A stretch of 5,428 bases of DNA from an uncultured bacterium (GTDB taxonomy: Bacteria > Auribacterota > Tritonobacteria > UBA1439): positions 1 through 5,428 of the forward strand of contig CALLYX010000121.1 in assembly GCA_937858775.1 (NCBI GenBank), given 5' to 3'. This document shows, piece after piece, positions 1 through 4,647 of this stretch. The notes beneath the pieces were generated by a model that was not told the origin of the DNA, did no database searches, and saw nothing but the letters and a program-made list of their open reading frames with translations. Each line of letters begins with the position of its first letter. The first letter of the stretch is position 1. Position numbers and translations under genes: made by a program.

Positions 1-2
1 CG

Positions 3-677
3 GCCCCGCCCCTCTCCCAGTCGGCGGAGGCTTTCAAGGGCGCATCGTACCCGCCTGCGTGGTGGAGCCAGATCACTACCGACTGGTACACCAGCGACTC
101 GCACTGCCCCCCGCACTGCGTTCTCATCAACGCGACAAGCGACTTCCTCGTCAACCCTATCCACTCCACCCCCGACACGCTCTCGTCCTGGTACAGGGGC
201 ACCAGCTCCTCCCTGACCGTCGAGTACGGGTACTCCGCGTCGGGCCCGTGGTTCGCCGTCTCCGGAAGCCCTTTCGCGGGATCCGGCTCGTGGGAGAAGA
301 AGGAGAGCCCGCTCGCCTCCTACAGCAACATATACCTCCGCTTCACGCGCACCACCACCTCGGGGAACCATTACATCGACGACGTGCTGGTCACCTCGCG
401 CGGCGGCGCGACGCCCACGCCGACCTCGACGCCGACGCGCACACCCACGCCGCCGGGCCCTACGGCGACGCCGACGAGGACGCCTACGCGCACGCCCACG
501 CCGTCGGGCCCGACCCCGACGCCGACGAGGACGCCGACGCGCACGCCCACGCCGTCGGGCCCGACACCTACGCCCGCGCGCGTGAACTACCAGCCCGCCG
601 CGGCGGTGACGCCGGCAGGCGGCTGGGCGATCGATACCGGACAGGCGTTCACGCCGGGCGGATTCGGCTGGCGTTAG
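3..677 (+). CDS. Secreted jelly-roll protein with Thr-Pro linker and C-terminal motif (5' end outside window)
   Basis: The frame is open from the window edge to a TAG at 675-677, giving 224 visible residues. The start is not in the window; the in-frame GTG at 384 lies inside the domain and is not a believable start. Visible residues 1-135 form a jelly-roll (MAM or choice-of-anchor J-like) domain. It opens with a PPAWWSQ segment, has a strand LYLRF-like segment near its end (IYLRFTR), and closes with HYIDDVLV, the usual last strand of this fold. A low-complexity TPTPTRTP linker follows, then a 32-residue tail, RVNYQPA...GWAIDTG...GGFGWR. The same order (jelly-roll, linker, tail) ends the next gene downstream, so the two share a 3' module. 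A role in binding glycans or the cell surface is inferred from the fold only. The catalytic or other N-terminal part, if any, cannot be seen. I am sure the frame is coding, but not of a function. Confidence 0.85.
   Translation, partial: APPLSQSAEAFKGASYPPAWWSQITTDWYTSDSHCPPHCVLINATSDFLVNPIHSTPDTLSSWYRGTSSSLTVEYGYSASGPWFAVSGSPFAGSGSWEKKESPLASYSNIYLRFTRTTTSGNHYIDDVLVTSRGGATPTPTSTPTRTPTPPGPTATPTRTPTRTPTPSGPTPTPTRTPTRTPTPSGPTPTPARVNYQPAAAVTPAGGWAIDTGQAFTPGGFGWR
411..578 (+). repeat. Thr-Pro linker with a 48-base tandem duplication
   Basis: This stretch encodes about 56 residues made almost only of Thr, Pro, Arg, Ser and Gly (TPTPTRTP type), an extended and probably O-glycosylatable linker. Inside it, 467-514 and 518-565 are two 48-base copies differing at one base, set at a 51-base (17-codon) period, so the linker has grown by tandem duplication in frame. 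Confidence 0.85.
579..674 (+). other. 32-residue C-terminal motif, copy 1 (VNxQPA...GWAIDTG...GxGWR)
   Basis: These are the last 32 codons of the upstream gene. Aligned without gaps to the last 32 residues of the downstream gene (3555-3650), 20 positions are identical and three more exchange Tyr and Phe. Fixed blocks are RVN-QPA, GWAIDTG and GG-GWR, with GWR directly before the stop. There is no hydrophobic helix or basic tail, so this is not an LPXTG, PEP-CTERM or GlyGly-CTERM signal. From memory it resembles the first strands of a longer malectin-like domain (INFQPA...GYGW) found in secreted proteins, here cut short. Confidence 0.7.
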
Positions 678-690
678 CCCGGGGGCTTCA

Positions 691-710
691 CGCGCGGCCG
701 GATCCGCGCG
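691..710 (+). terminator. Possible terminator hairpin after the upstream gene
   Basis: A perfect 7-base-pair stem (CGCGCGG at 691-697 with CCGCGCG at 704-710) encloses a 6-base loop, 13 bases after the stop codon. No T run follows, so it is not a canonical intrinsic terminator. It could be a transcript-end stabilising hairpin, and stems of this size arise easily in DNA this GC-rich. Confidence 0.35.
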
Positions 711-811
711 CCATGCGCCCGGCCGCATAGGCGACCTGGGCTGAACCGGCGCCGGGCCATGACGGCTCGCCCGCGCCACCGCCCGCCAAGAGACGGGCCG
801 CCGGCGACCAA

Positions 812-831
812 GGGGAGGGAGCGGGGCGGGG
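812..831 (+). other. G-quadruplex-type G-run cluster
   Basis: Four runs of three or more G occur in 20 bases (812-815, 817-819, 823-826, 828-831) with loops of 1, 3 and 1 bases, which meets the usual G-quadruplex pattern. It lies on the sense strand about 135 bases after the upstream gene, where it could slow polymerase or protect a 3' end. No role is shown. Confidence 0.45.
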
Positions 832-888
832 CGGCTGCGCACGGCGTCCCCGAGTGGCGGCGGCGCGCCCCCCCCGCCGGAATTAGAT

Positions 889-906
889 GAAAATTTTCCG
901 CGGAAA
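889..906. promoter_or_regulatory. Two overlapping perfect palindromes
   Basis: GAAAATTTTC (889-898) and TTTCCGCGGAAA (895-906) are both perfect palindromes and share four bases. They sit just inside the AT-richer part of the gap, six bases before a TTGACA at 912-917. They could be operators for a DNA-binding regulator. No good -10 box follows that TTGACA at 16-19 bases, so a promoter here is not supported. Confidence 0.35.
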
Positions 907-1054
907 TCTCATTGACAACATCGCGGGATCGCACGCTTCAACGAGTGCTCCACGGCTCGCCTCAACGGGGCGCGCCGTTCATGCGACTAGTTGCGCGCTA
1001 GGCCGATACGACGGCCGATCTCCATTCCCATGGGCGGACTTCGGACGCCAAGAT

Positions 1055-1120
1055 CCGATATCGCGGACAAAACAGCCGTTTTCCGTCATAACTATTTGCG
1101 CCGCTGAGTGAAGATATCGG
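1055..1120. promoter_or_regulatory. Inverted repeat CCGATATC / GATATCGG upstream of the promoter
   Basis: CCGATATC at 1055-1062 and GATATCGG at 1113-1120 are exact reverse complements 50 bases apart. The second arm ends nine bases before the -35 box, a position typical of an activator or looping-repressor site. GATATC is itself palindromic, so GATATCG also occurs as a direct repeat 56 bases apart. The repeat is directly seen; regulation is inference. Confidence 0.35.
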
Positions 1121-1129
1121 TATCCCGCG

Positions 1130-1158
1130 TTGACAGATCTTCAAAAAGCGCGTATCTT
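1130..1158 (+). promoter_or_regulatory. Sigma-70-type promoter for the MBL/lamin-tail gene
   Basis: A perfect -35 TTGACA (1130-1135), a 17-base spacer and a -10 TATCTT (1153-1158, 4 of 6 consensus) lie in the only AT-rich part of the neighbourhood. Transcription would begin near 1165, giving a leader of about 55 bases before the ATG at 1221. The promoter indicates that the large gene is transcribed on its own and not by readthrough from the upstream gene. Confidence 0.7.
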
Positions 1159-1180
1159 TCTCGCAAAGGCCATTGGTGTG

Positions 1181-1198
1181 ATGGGGCGTCTACCCCGT
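1181..1198 (+). promoter_or_regulatory. Small hairpin in the 5' leader
   Basis: ATGGGG (1181-1186) can pair with CCCCGT (1193-1198), including one T-G wobble, around a 6-base loop. It ends eight bases before the ribosome-binding site, which it does not cover. It may stabilise the leader. It matches no riboswitch class I can recognise. Confidence 0.3.
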
Positions 1199-1206
1199 GA
1201 ATGAAC

Positions 1207-1212
1207 GAGGAG
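1207..1212 (+). promoter_or_regulatory. Shine-Dalgarno GAGGAG that sets the start at 1221
   Basis: GAGGAG ends eight bases before the ATG at 1221, an ideal spacing. The longer frame from the GTG at 1197 would place this site inside the coding region, so 1221 is preferred. Confidence 0.75.
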
Positions 1213-1220
1213 CCGTCGAG

Positions 1221-3653
1221 ATGTGCCGCACGGTCGCCGTCGCCGCCAGCGCAGCATTAATTTTTTCGGCCCTGTCCGTCCCTCCGGCCGACGCCGGGGA
1301 CCTGACCATCTACAACATCGAGGTGGGCCTCGACAGCAGTTCCGGCTCCTATGCCCAGGGCGACTCGGCGCTCATACAGTTCCCGAACGGCAAGACGATG
1401 CTCATCGACGGCGGGAACAGCAACGACTACGGCGGCAACACGGTACTCGCCGTCTTCAACCTGATCGGCTTCACCGGCCCCCTCGACTACGTCGTCTGCT
1501 CGCACTTCCACACGGATCACATGAACGGACTGGTGACGGTCTGCACCGCCGACAACTACCGTTTCCGCCCGACAGCGGCGAACTCGGTGTTCGACAACGG
1601 CGACGCCGCCGGGCCCAGCAGCGCCTACTCCAGCCTGTTCTCGGGCAAGAGGAAGAAGCCCGCAGTCGGCGAGACCCTCACCATCGGCTCGGGCGCGGAC
1701 CTGTGCACCGTGACGTTCGTCACCGTCAACGGCGGCATCTACGGGGGGGCGGCGATCGACACCTCCGATCCGAACGACTCCTCGATCGCCGTGCTAATCA
1801 CCTTCGGCGGGTTCGACTACCTCTCCCTCGGGGACCTCTCCTCATCCGGGGAGGACGAGTTGGCGGCCGCATGGAGCGGGCTGGGCCGGAACGTGGACGT
1901 CCTCAAGGTCAGCCACCACGGGAGCACCACCTCCACGAGCAACGCCTTCGTCAGCGCCATACGTCCGGAGTACGCCGTCATCTCCGCCGGCAACGGCACG
2001 GGGTGGAGCCATCCCAACCAGTACACGCTCAACCACCTGAACGCCAAGACGAGCGCCGGGGCGGCGTATTCCCCCGCGTACCCGGCGTGCCAGAAGATAT
2101 TCACGCTGGAGCACGGGGACGGGACCTGGACATGTCCGAACGCCGTCATAGTCGGGAACGGCAGCACGGACGCCACGAAGCAGGGTGCGCTGAAGACAGT
2201 CGTATACGGGGGGGGCAGCTACTACTCCTTCACCAACATCGGGCAGGTCACGAACAACTTCAACTACTCCGGCATCCCGGTCGACGACGCGGGCGGCGCG
2301 ACGGCGACCCCCAGCGGCCCGACCGCGACGCCGACCCGGACGCCGACCGCCCCGACGCCGACGCCGACGCGGACCCCGACGATCACGCCGACCCCCACCG
2401 ACACACCCTCCGGAACAGCGGTGGTCGTCAACCAGGTGTGCCCGTTCTCCAGCCCCGGCGAATACGTGGAACTGTATAACAACACCGGCTCGGCGGTGAA
2501 TCTGGCCGGGTGGCAGCTCGATGTGTACAGCAACGACTATACCTTCACCGCGTCAGACATCATCCCGGCGCACGGCTACTTCCTGGTCTCCGACACCTCC
2601 CCGGTAAGCGGCGTCACCGCGGACGTGTATACGGACATCAACATCACCGACAACGGGGTGAACAGCTTCGCCCAGTTGAAGGACGGCTCCGGGACGGTTG
2701 TTGACAAGGTCGGGTGGTCGAGCTCGAGCATTTACGAGGGCACCAAGCTCGGAACCCTCCCCGCCGGCAAGGCGTGGAAGAGGGTGACGGACGGGGCGGA
2801 CACCGACAACAACGCGAACGACTTCTCCGCCATCACCCCGGCCCCCCGCAACCGCGCGTACGGCCAGCCGACCGCCACGCCGACGCCGACCCGCACCCCG
2901 ACGCCGACGATCACGCCGACGCCCACGCAGCTCCCCAACGAGCTCTTCTCCGACAACTTCGACGCCTACACGGCCCCGGCCCTCGACACGGGCAAATGGA
3001 CCTCCAATGTCGGTCCCGCCGAGACCGTCACCGAGGCGCGCTCCTCGCTCCCCAACTCCCTGAATCTTAACGGGTACGGCGACCCCGACACGGGCGGCGG
3101 CGACGTCGTCCAGTCGAGGGTGATTGACCTTTCGGGCCATGTCTCCGCCCAGGTCGCCTTCGCCTACGCGTGCGGCGGCAGCTCCGGGGACCTCCCGGAG
3201 AAGGACGACCAGATGTGGGTCGCGTATCTCAACAACGTCGGGGAGTGGACGACGCTCGTGGCGTATCCCGGCGGGACGCGCATGACCTCCTTCGCCGCGG
3301 TGACGCTCGAACTCCCAGCCGACGCGCTGCACGCCGGCTTCCGGCTCCAATTCGCAAGCAGCGGCACCTACAGCAAGACCAAGCACGACGACTGGTACAT
3401 CGACAACGTCAAGGTGCTCGGCGGCCCGACTGCCACGCCTACGCCTACGCCGACGCGGACCCCCACCCCCACCCCGACCCCCACCCCGACACGGACGCCG
3501 ACGCGCACCCCGACGCCGACGAGCACGCCGATCGGGGCGACGCCGGCGCCCGTGCGCGTGAACTTCCAGCCGGCCGAGGCCTCCGCGCCGGGGGACGGCT
3601 GGGCGATCGATACCGGGATGTCGTACGGCCAGGGCGGCTACGGCTGGCGTTAG
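1221..3653 (+). CDS. Secreted ComEC-type metallo-beta-lactamase / lamin-tail / jelly-roll protein
   Basis: The 810-residue product starts with a signal peptide (hydrophobic 5-19, cleavage likely after Ala-Asp-Ala 23-25). Residues 26-359 are a metallo-beta-lactamase fold of the type at the ComEC/Rec2 C-terminus. It has SHFHTDH (His95, His97, Asp99, His100), NDSS then LGDL (Asp205), SHHGS (231-235) and SHPN (His264). No His lies between 101 and 204, so the third metal ligand of classical beta-lactamases is missing. A TPT linker spans 360-400. A lamin-tail domain follows at about 401-548 (EYVELYN, VNLAGWQL, VDKVGW, DTDNNANDF). A second linker spans 550-572, a jelly-roll domain 573-735 ending WYIDNVKV, a third linker 736-778, and the 32-residue tail 779-810. 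MBL and lamin-tail domains are known to co-occur in secreted bacterial proteins, where a nuclease or phosphodiesterase role is proposed. Activity on extracellular DNA or another phosphodiester is inferred. The gene has its own promoter. Alternative start: GTG 1197, adding eight residues. Confidence 0.9.
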   Translation: MCRTVAVAASAALIFSALSVPPADAGDLTIYNIEVGLDSSSGSYAQGDSALIQFPNGKTMLIDGGNSNDYGGNTVLAVFNLIGFTGPLDYVVCSHFHTDHMNGLVTVCTADNYRFRPTAANSVFDNGDAAGPSSAYSSLFSGKRKKPAVGETLTIGSGADLCTVTFVTVNGGIYGGAAIDTSDPNDSSIAVLITFGGFDYLSLGDLSSSGEDELAAAWSGLGRNVDVLKVSHHGSTTSTSNAFVSAIRPEYAVISAGNGTGWSHPNQYTLNHLNAKTSAGAAYSPAYPACQKIFTLEHGDGTWTCPNAVIVGNGSTDATKQGALKTVVYGGGSYYSFTNIGQVTNNFNYSGIPVDDAGGATATPSGPTATPTRTPTAPTPTPTRTPTITPTPTDTPSGTAVVVNQVCPFSSPGEYVELYNNTGSAVNLAGWQLDVYSNDYTFTASDIIPAHGYFLVSDTSPVSGVTADVYTDINITDNGVNSFAQLKDGSGTVVDKVGWSSSSIYEGTKLGTLPAGKAWKRVTDGADTDNNANDFSAITPAPRNRAYGQPTATPTPTRTPTPTITPTPTQLPNELFSDNFDAYTAPALDTGKWTSNVGPAETVTEARSSLPNSLNLNGYGDPDTGGGDVVQSRVIDLSGHVSAQVAFAYACGGSSGDLPEKDDQMWVAYLNNVGEWTTLVAYPGGTRMTSFAAVTLELPADALHAGFRLQFASSGTYSKTKHDDWYIDNVKVLGGPTATPTPTPTRTPTPTPTPTPTRTPTRTPTPTSTPIGATPAPVRVNFQPAEASAPGDGWAIDTGMSYGQGGYGWR
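2298..2420 (+). repeat. Thr-Pro linker 1 between MBL and lamin-tail domains
   Basis: About 41 codons encode alternating Thr-Pro with Arg, Ser, Ala and Asp, built from repeated ACG CCG and CCG ACG units. It separates two folded domains and is likely extended and surface-exposed. Its base sequence is close to the other linkers of the window. Confidence 0.85.
2868..2936 (+). repeat. Thr-Pro linker 2 between lamin-tail and jelly-roll domains
   Basis: Twenty-three codons of TPTPTRTPTPTITPTP type join the end of the lamin-tail domain (RAYGQ) to the start of the jelly-roll domain (NELFSDNF). Confidence 0.85.
3426..3554 (+). repeat. Thr-Pro linker 3 before the C-terminal motif
   Basis: Forty-three codons of TPTPTRTP type sit between the jelly-roll domain and the 32-residue tail, the same place as the linker of the upstream gene. 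The order jelly-roll, linker, tail is therefore shared by both genes. Confidence 0.85.
3555..3650 (+). other. 32-residue C-terminal motif, copy 2
   Basis: These last 32 codons match copy 1 at 20 of 32 residues with no gaps and the same final GWR-stop. At base level, 3596-3616 equals 620-640 (21 bases) and 3641-3655 equals 665-679 (15 bases, crossing the stop codon and two bases beyond). Outside these blocks the tails diverge, and so do the bases after the stop. Confidence 0.7.
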
Positions 3654-3788
3654 CCGTGGGGCGCGGCGCCCTGGCCCTCTCTCTTCTCGCAAATCATACC
3701 CTGCCGGCCGCTATCCCCGTTTGCAAAGCCCTTCCTTCGGGAAACCGCCGGGTCGCGGGGCGGATATGAACCGCTGAGGGACGAAGGC

Positions 3789-3803
3789 CCCGCGTACCGC
3801 GGG
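3789..3803. terminator. Hairpin CCCGCG-TAC-CGCGGG in the convergent gap
   Basis: A perfect 6-base-pair stem with a 3-base loop, symmetric on both strands. No T run follows on either strand, so a role in ending transcription is only possible. Confidence 0.35.
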
Positions 3804-3813
3804 CATGGGTGGG

Positions 3814-3838
3814 CCGTCCCGCGCGCGGGCCGGGACGG
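3814..3838. terminator. Inverted repeat CCGTCCCG / CGGGACGG
   Basis: Perfect 8-base arms enclose a 9-base loop midway between the convergent genes. It could act for both transcripts. No T run is present on either side. Confidence 0.4.
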
Positions 3839-3853
3839 GACGATCGGGAAAGC

Positions 3854-3875
3854 GGGGCGAGCGCGGCCTCGCCCC
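3854..3875 (-). terminator. Probable terminator of the - strand operon
   Basis: GGGGCGAG (3854-3861) and CTCGCCCC (3868-3875) form a perfect 8-base-pair stem with a 6-base loop. On the - strand it begins four bases after the methyltransferase stop and is followed by GCTTTCCC, a short T run. Position and strength suit a terminator for the operon, although the T run is poor. Confidence 0.5.
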
Positions 3876-3879
3876 TCGC

Positions 3880-4647
3880 TCACTCCTTCCGGCAGATGAA
3901 GATTCTCCTCAGGGCGAGGATCCTCCTCACGCGCTCGCCGCACAGGCGTTCGAGCGCCTCCCCCGCCTTGATCAGGAGGGCGGGCCCCCCCGGGATCAGC
4001 ACGGTCGTGCGCTCGATCTCCACCCCCAGGCCCGCCGCCTCTATGGCCCGGCGCAGCGCGGCCCTCCCCAGGAAGCGGTGGGGCCCTTCGCTGTGGTGCA
4101 GGTCAAGGACCGCCGCCAGCCAGTGCACGGGCTCCCAGAGCAGGTTGGGGGTGGTGATGATGACGCCGCCCCCCTTCCTGCACACCCGCGCGAGTTCGCG
4201 GATGAAACCCGACGGGTCGGGGAGGTGCTCGACGGTCTCGAAACAAAGGACGGAGTCGAACGACGAATCCTTGAACGGAAGGGGGAGCTCGCCGAGGAGC
4301 ACCCGCATTGCCGCCACCCCCTTCTCCCTGAACTTGTTTCCGGCGATCCTAAGGAAGCCCTCGGAGACATCGGCGCAGACGCCCTTCCCGATCCTCCCCC
4401 TCTCGTGGAAATAGAGCGTCCCGTTTCCCGTCCTTCCGCAGATGTCGAGAACCGTGCCTTCCACCGCGAGGGGGCTCAGCGCGTAGCTGTCCGTGAAACG
4501 GCGCGCGTATGAGTAGGTCTCGTGGTCTATCTCGTCGTAGTCGTGGACGGAGTCCCAGAACCGCCCGACCTCGGCGTACCTCCATGTCCGGGCGCGCATG
4601 TAGGCGATCTCGCCGCGGAGCCTCCCCCACGCCCCCCTGATTTTCAT
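3880..4647 (-). CDS. Class I SAM-dependent methyltransferase
   Basis: The 255-residue product has a Rossmann-type methyltransferase core. Motif I is VLDICGRTGNG (66-76), a variant of the usual DxGxGxG. It is followed by the acidic ADVSEG (92-97), LPLPFKDSSFDSVLCFETVEHLPDP (121-145, motif II region) and ELARVCRKGGGVIITTPN (151-168, motif III region). This is the Methyltransf_11 type. The C-terminal region, with EGPHRFLGR (187-195), probably shapes the acceptor site. There is no signal peptide or membrane segment, so it should be cytosolic. The start ATG (4647-4645) overlaps the TGA of the upstream gene in ATGA, indicating translational coupling; AAAGG lies 10 bases before it. The substrate cannot be told from sequence. 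Together with the FrhB-like partner, a sugar or cell-surface glycan precursor is a fair inference. The open frame continues further upstream, but that part is out of register with the real upstream gene and not used. Confidence 0.9.
   Translation of the reverse strand: MKIRGAWGRLRGEIAYMRARTWRYAEVGRFWDSVHDYDEIDHETYSYARRFTDSYALSPLAVEGTVLDICGRTGNGTLYFHERGRIGKGVCADVSEGFLRIAGNKFREKGVAAMRVLLGELPLPFKDSSFDSVLCFETVEHLPDPSGFIRELARVCRKGGGVIITTPNLLWEPVHWLAAVLDLHHSEGPHRFLGRAALRRAIEAAGLGVEIERTTVLIPGGPALLIKAGEALERLCGERVRRILALRRIFICRKE

Larger units (their letters stand above)
678..1129. other. Non-coding gap between the two + strand genes
   Basis: No convincing gene lies here. Open frames at 674-934 (-) and 887-1111 (+) give arginine-rich or unrelated translations without domain features or a ribosome site. 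The gap has two parts. Up to about 880 it is extremely GC-rich (55 G or C of 60 at 821-880), with a G-run cluster and an 8-C run at 868-875. From 881 it becomes AT-richer (13 G or C of 40 at 881-920) and carries palindromes and then the promoter of the next gene. Confidence 0.7.
3654..3879. other. Convergent intergenic region with several hairpins
   Basis: This 226-base gap separates the stop of the + strand gene from the stop of the - strand operon. I see no gene in it. Besides the hairpins listed separately, a 5-base-pair stem (3659-3663 with 3667-3671) lies just after the + strand stop and is followed by a pyrimidine-rich stretch (CTCTCTCTTCTC, 3677-3688), a weak candidate end for the + strand transcript. 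Confidence 0.6.

Noticed and set aside
665..679. Integron attC-like core (GTTAGCC) at both gene ends
   Set aside because: GTTAGCC does not fit the GTTRRRY core, and no attC-like long imperfect inverted repeat or integrase is present.
675..889. Readthrough of the TAG stop of the first gene, whose frame stays open for 71 more codons
   Set aside because: The translation is arginine- and proline-rich without domain features, and does not resemble the equally open frame after the second gene's TAG. Long open frames are expected by chance at this GC content.
912..941. Second promoter starting from TTGACA at 912-917
   Set aside because: No acceptable -10 box lies at 16 to 19 bases spacing.
887..1111. 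A 74-codon open frame in the gap (+)
   Set aside because: It has no ribosome site and no recognisable domain, and it spans the palindromes and the inverted repeat before the promoter. It is best read as non-coding.
1165..1220. Riboswitch in the leader (CGCAAAGG recalls c-di-GMP-I and the hairpin recalls small riboswitches)
   Set aside because: The upstream half of a c-di-GMP-I fold is missing, and only about 55 bases lie between the likely transcript start and the ATG. No class fits.
1197..1220. GTG at 1197 as start of the large gene, and the out-of-frame ATG at 1201
   Set aside because: The GAGGAG at 1207-1212 is ideally spaced for ATG 1221, which also gives a compact signal peptide. The ATG at 1201 leads to a 19-residue frame with no features.
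2264..2533. Valine-glycine repeat protein on the - strand opposite the linkers
   Set aside because: The GVGVGVRVGV pattern is simply the antisense reading of the Thr-Pro codons.
3651..3902. Readthrough of the second gene's TAG into the remainder of a malectin-like domain
   Set aside because: The frame is open for 82 codons but gives no recognisable strands of that fold and runs into the convergent methyltransferase gene.
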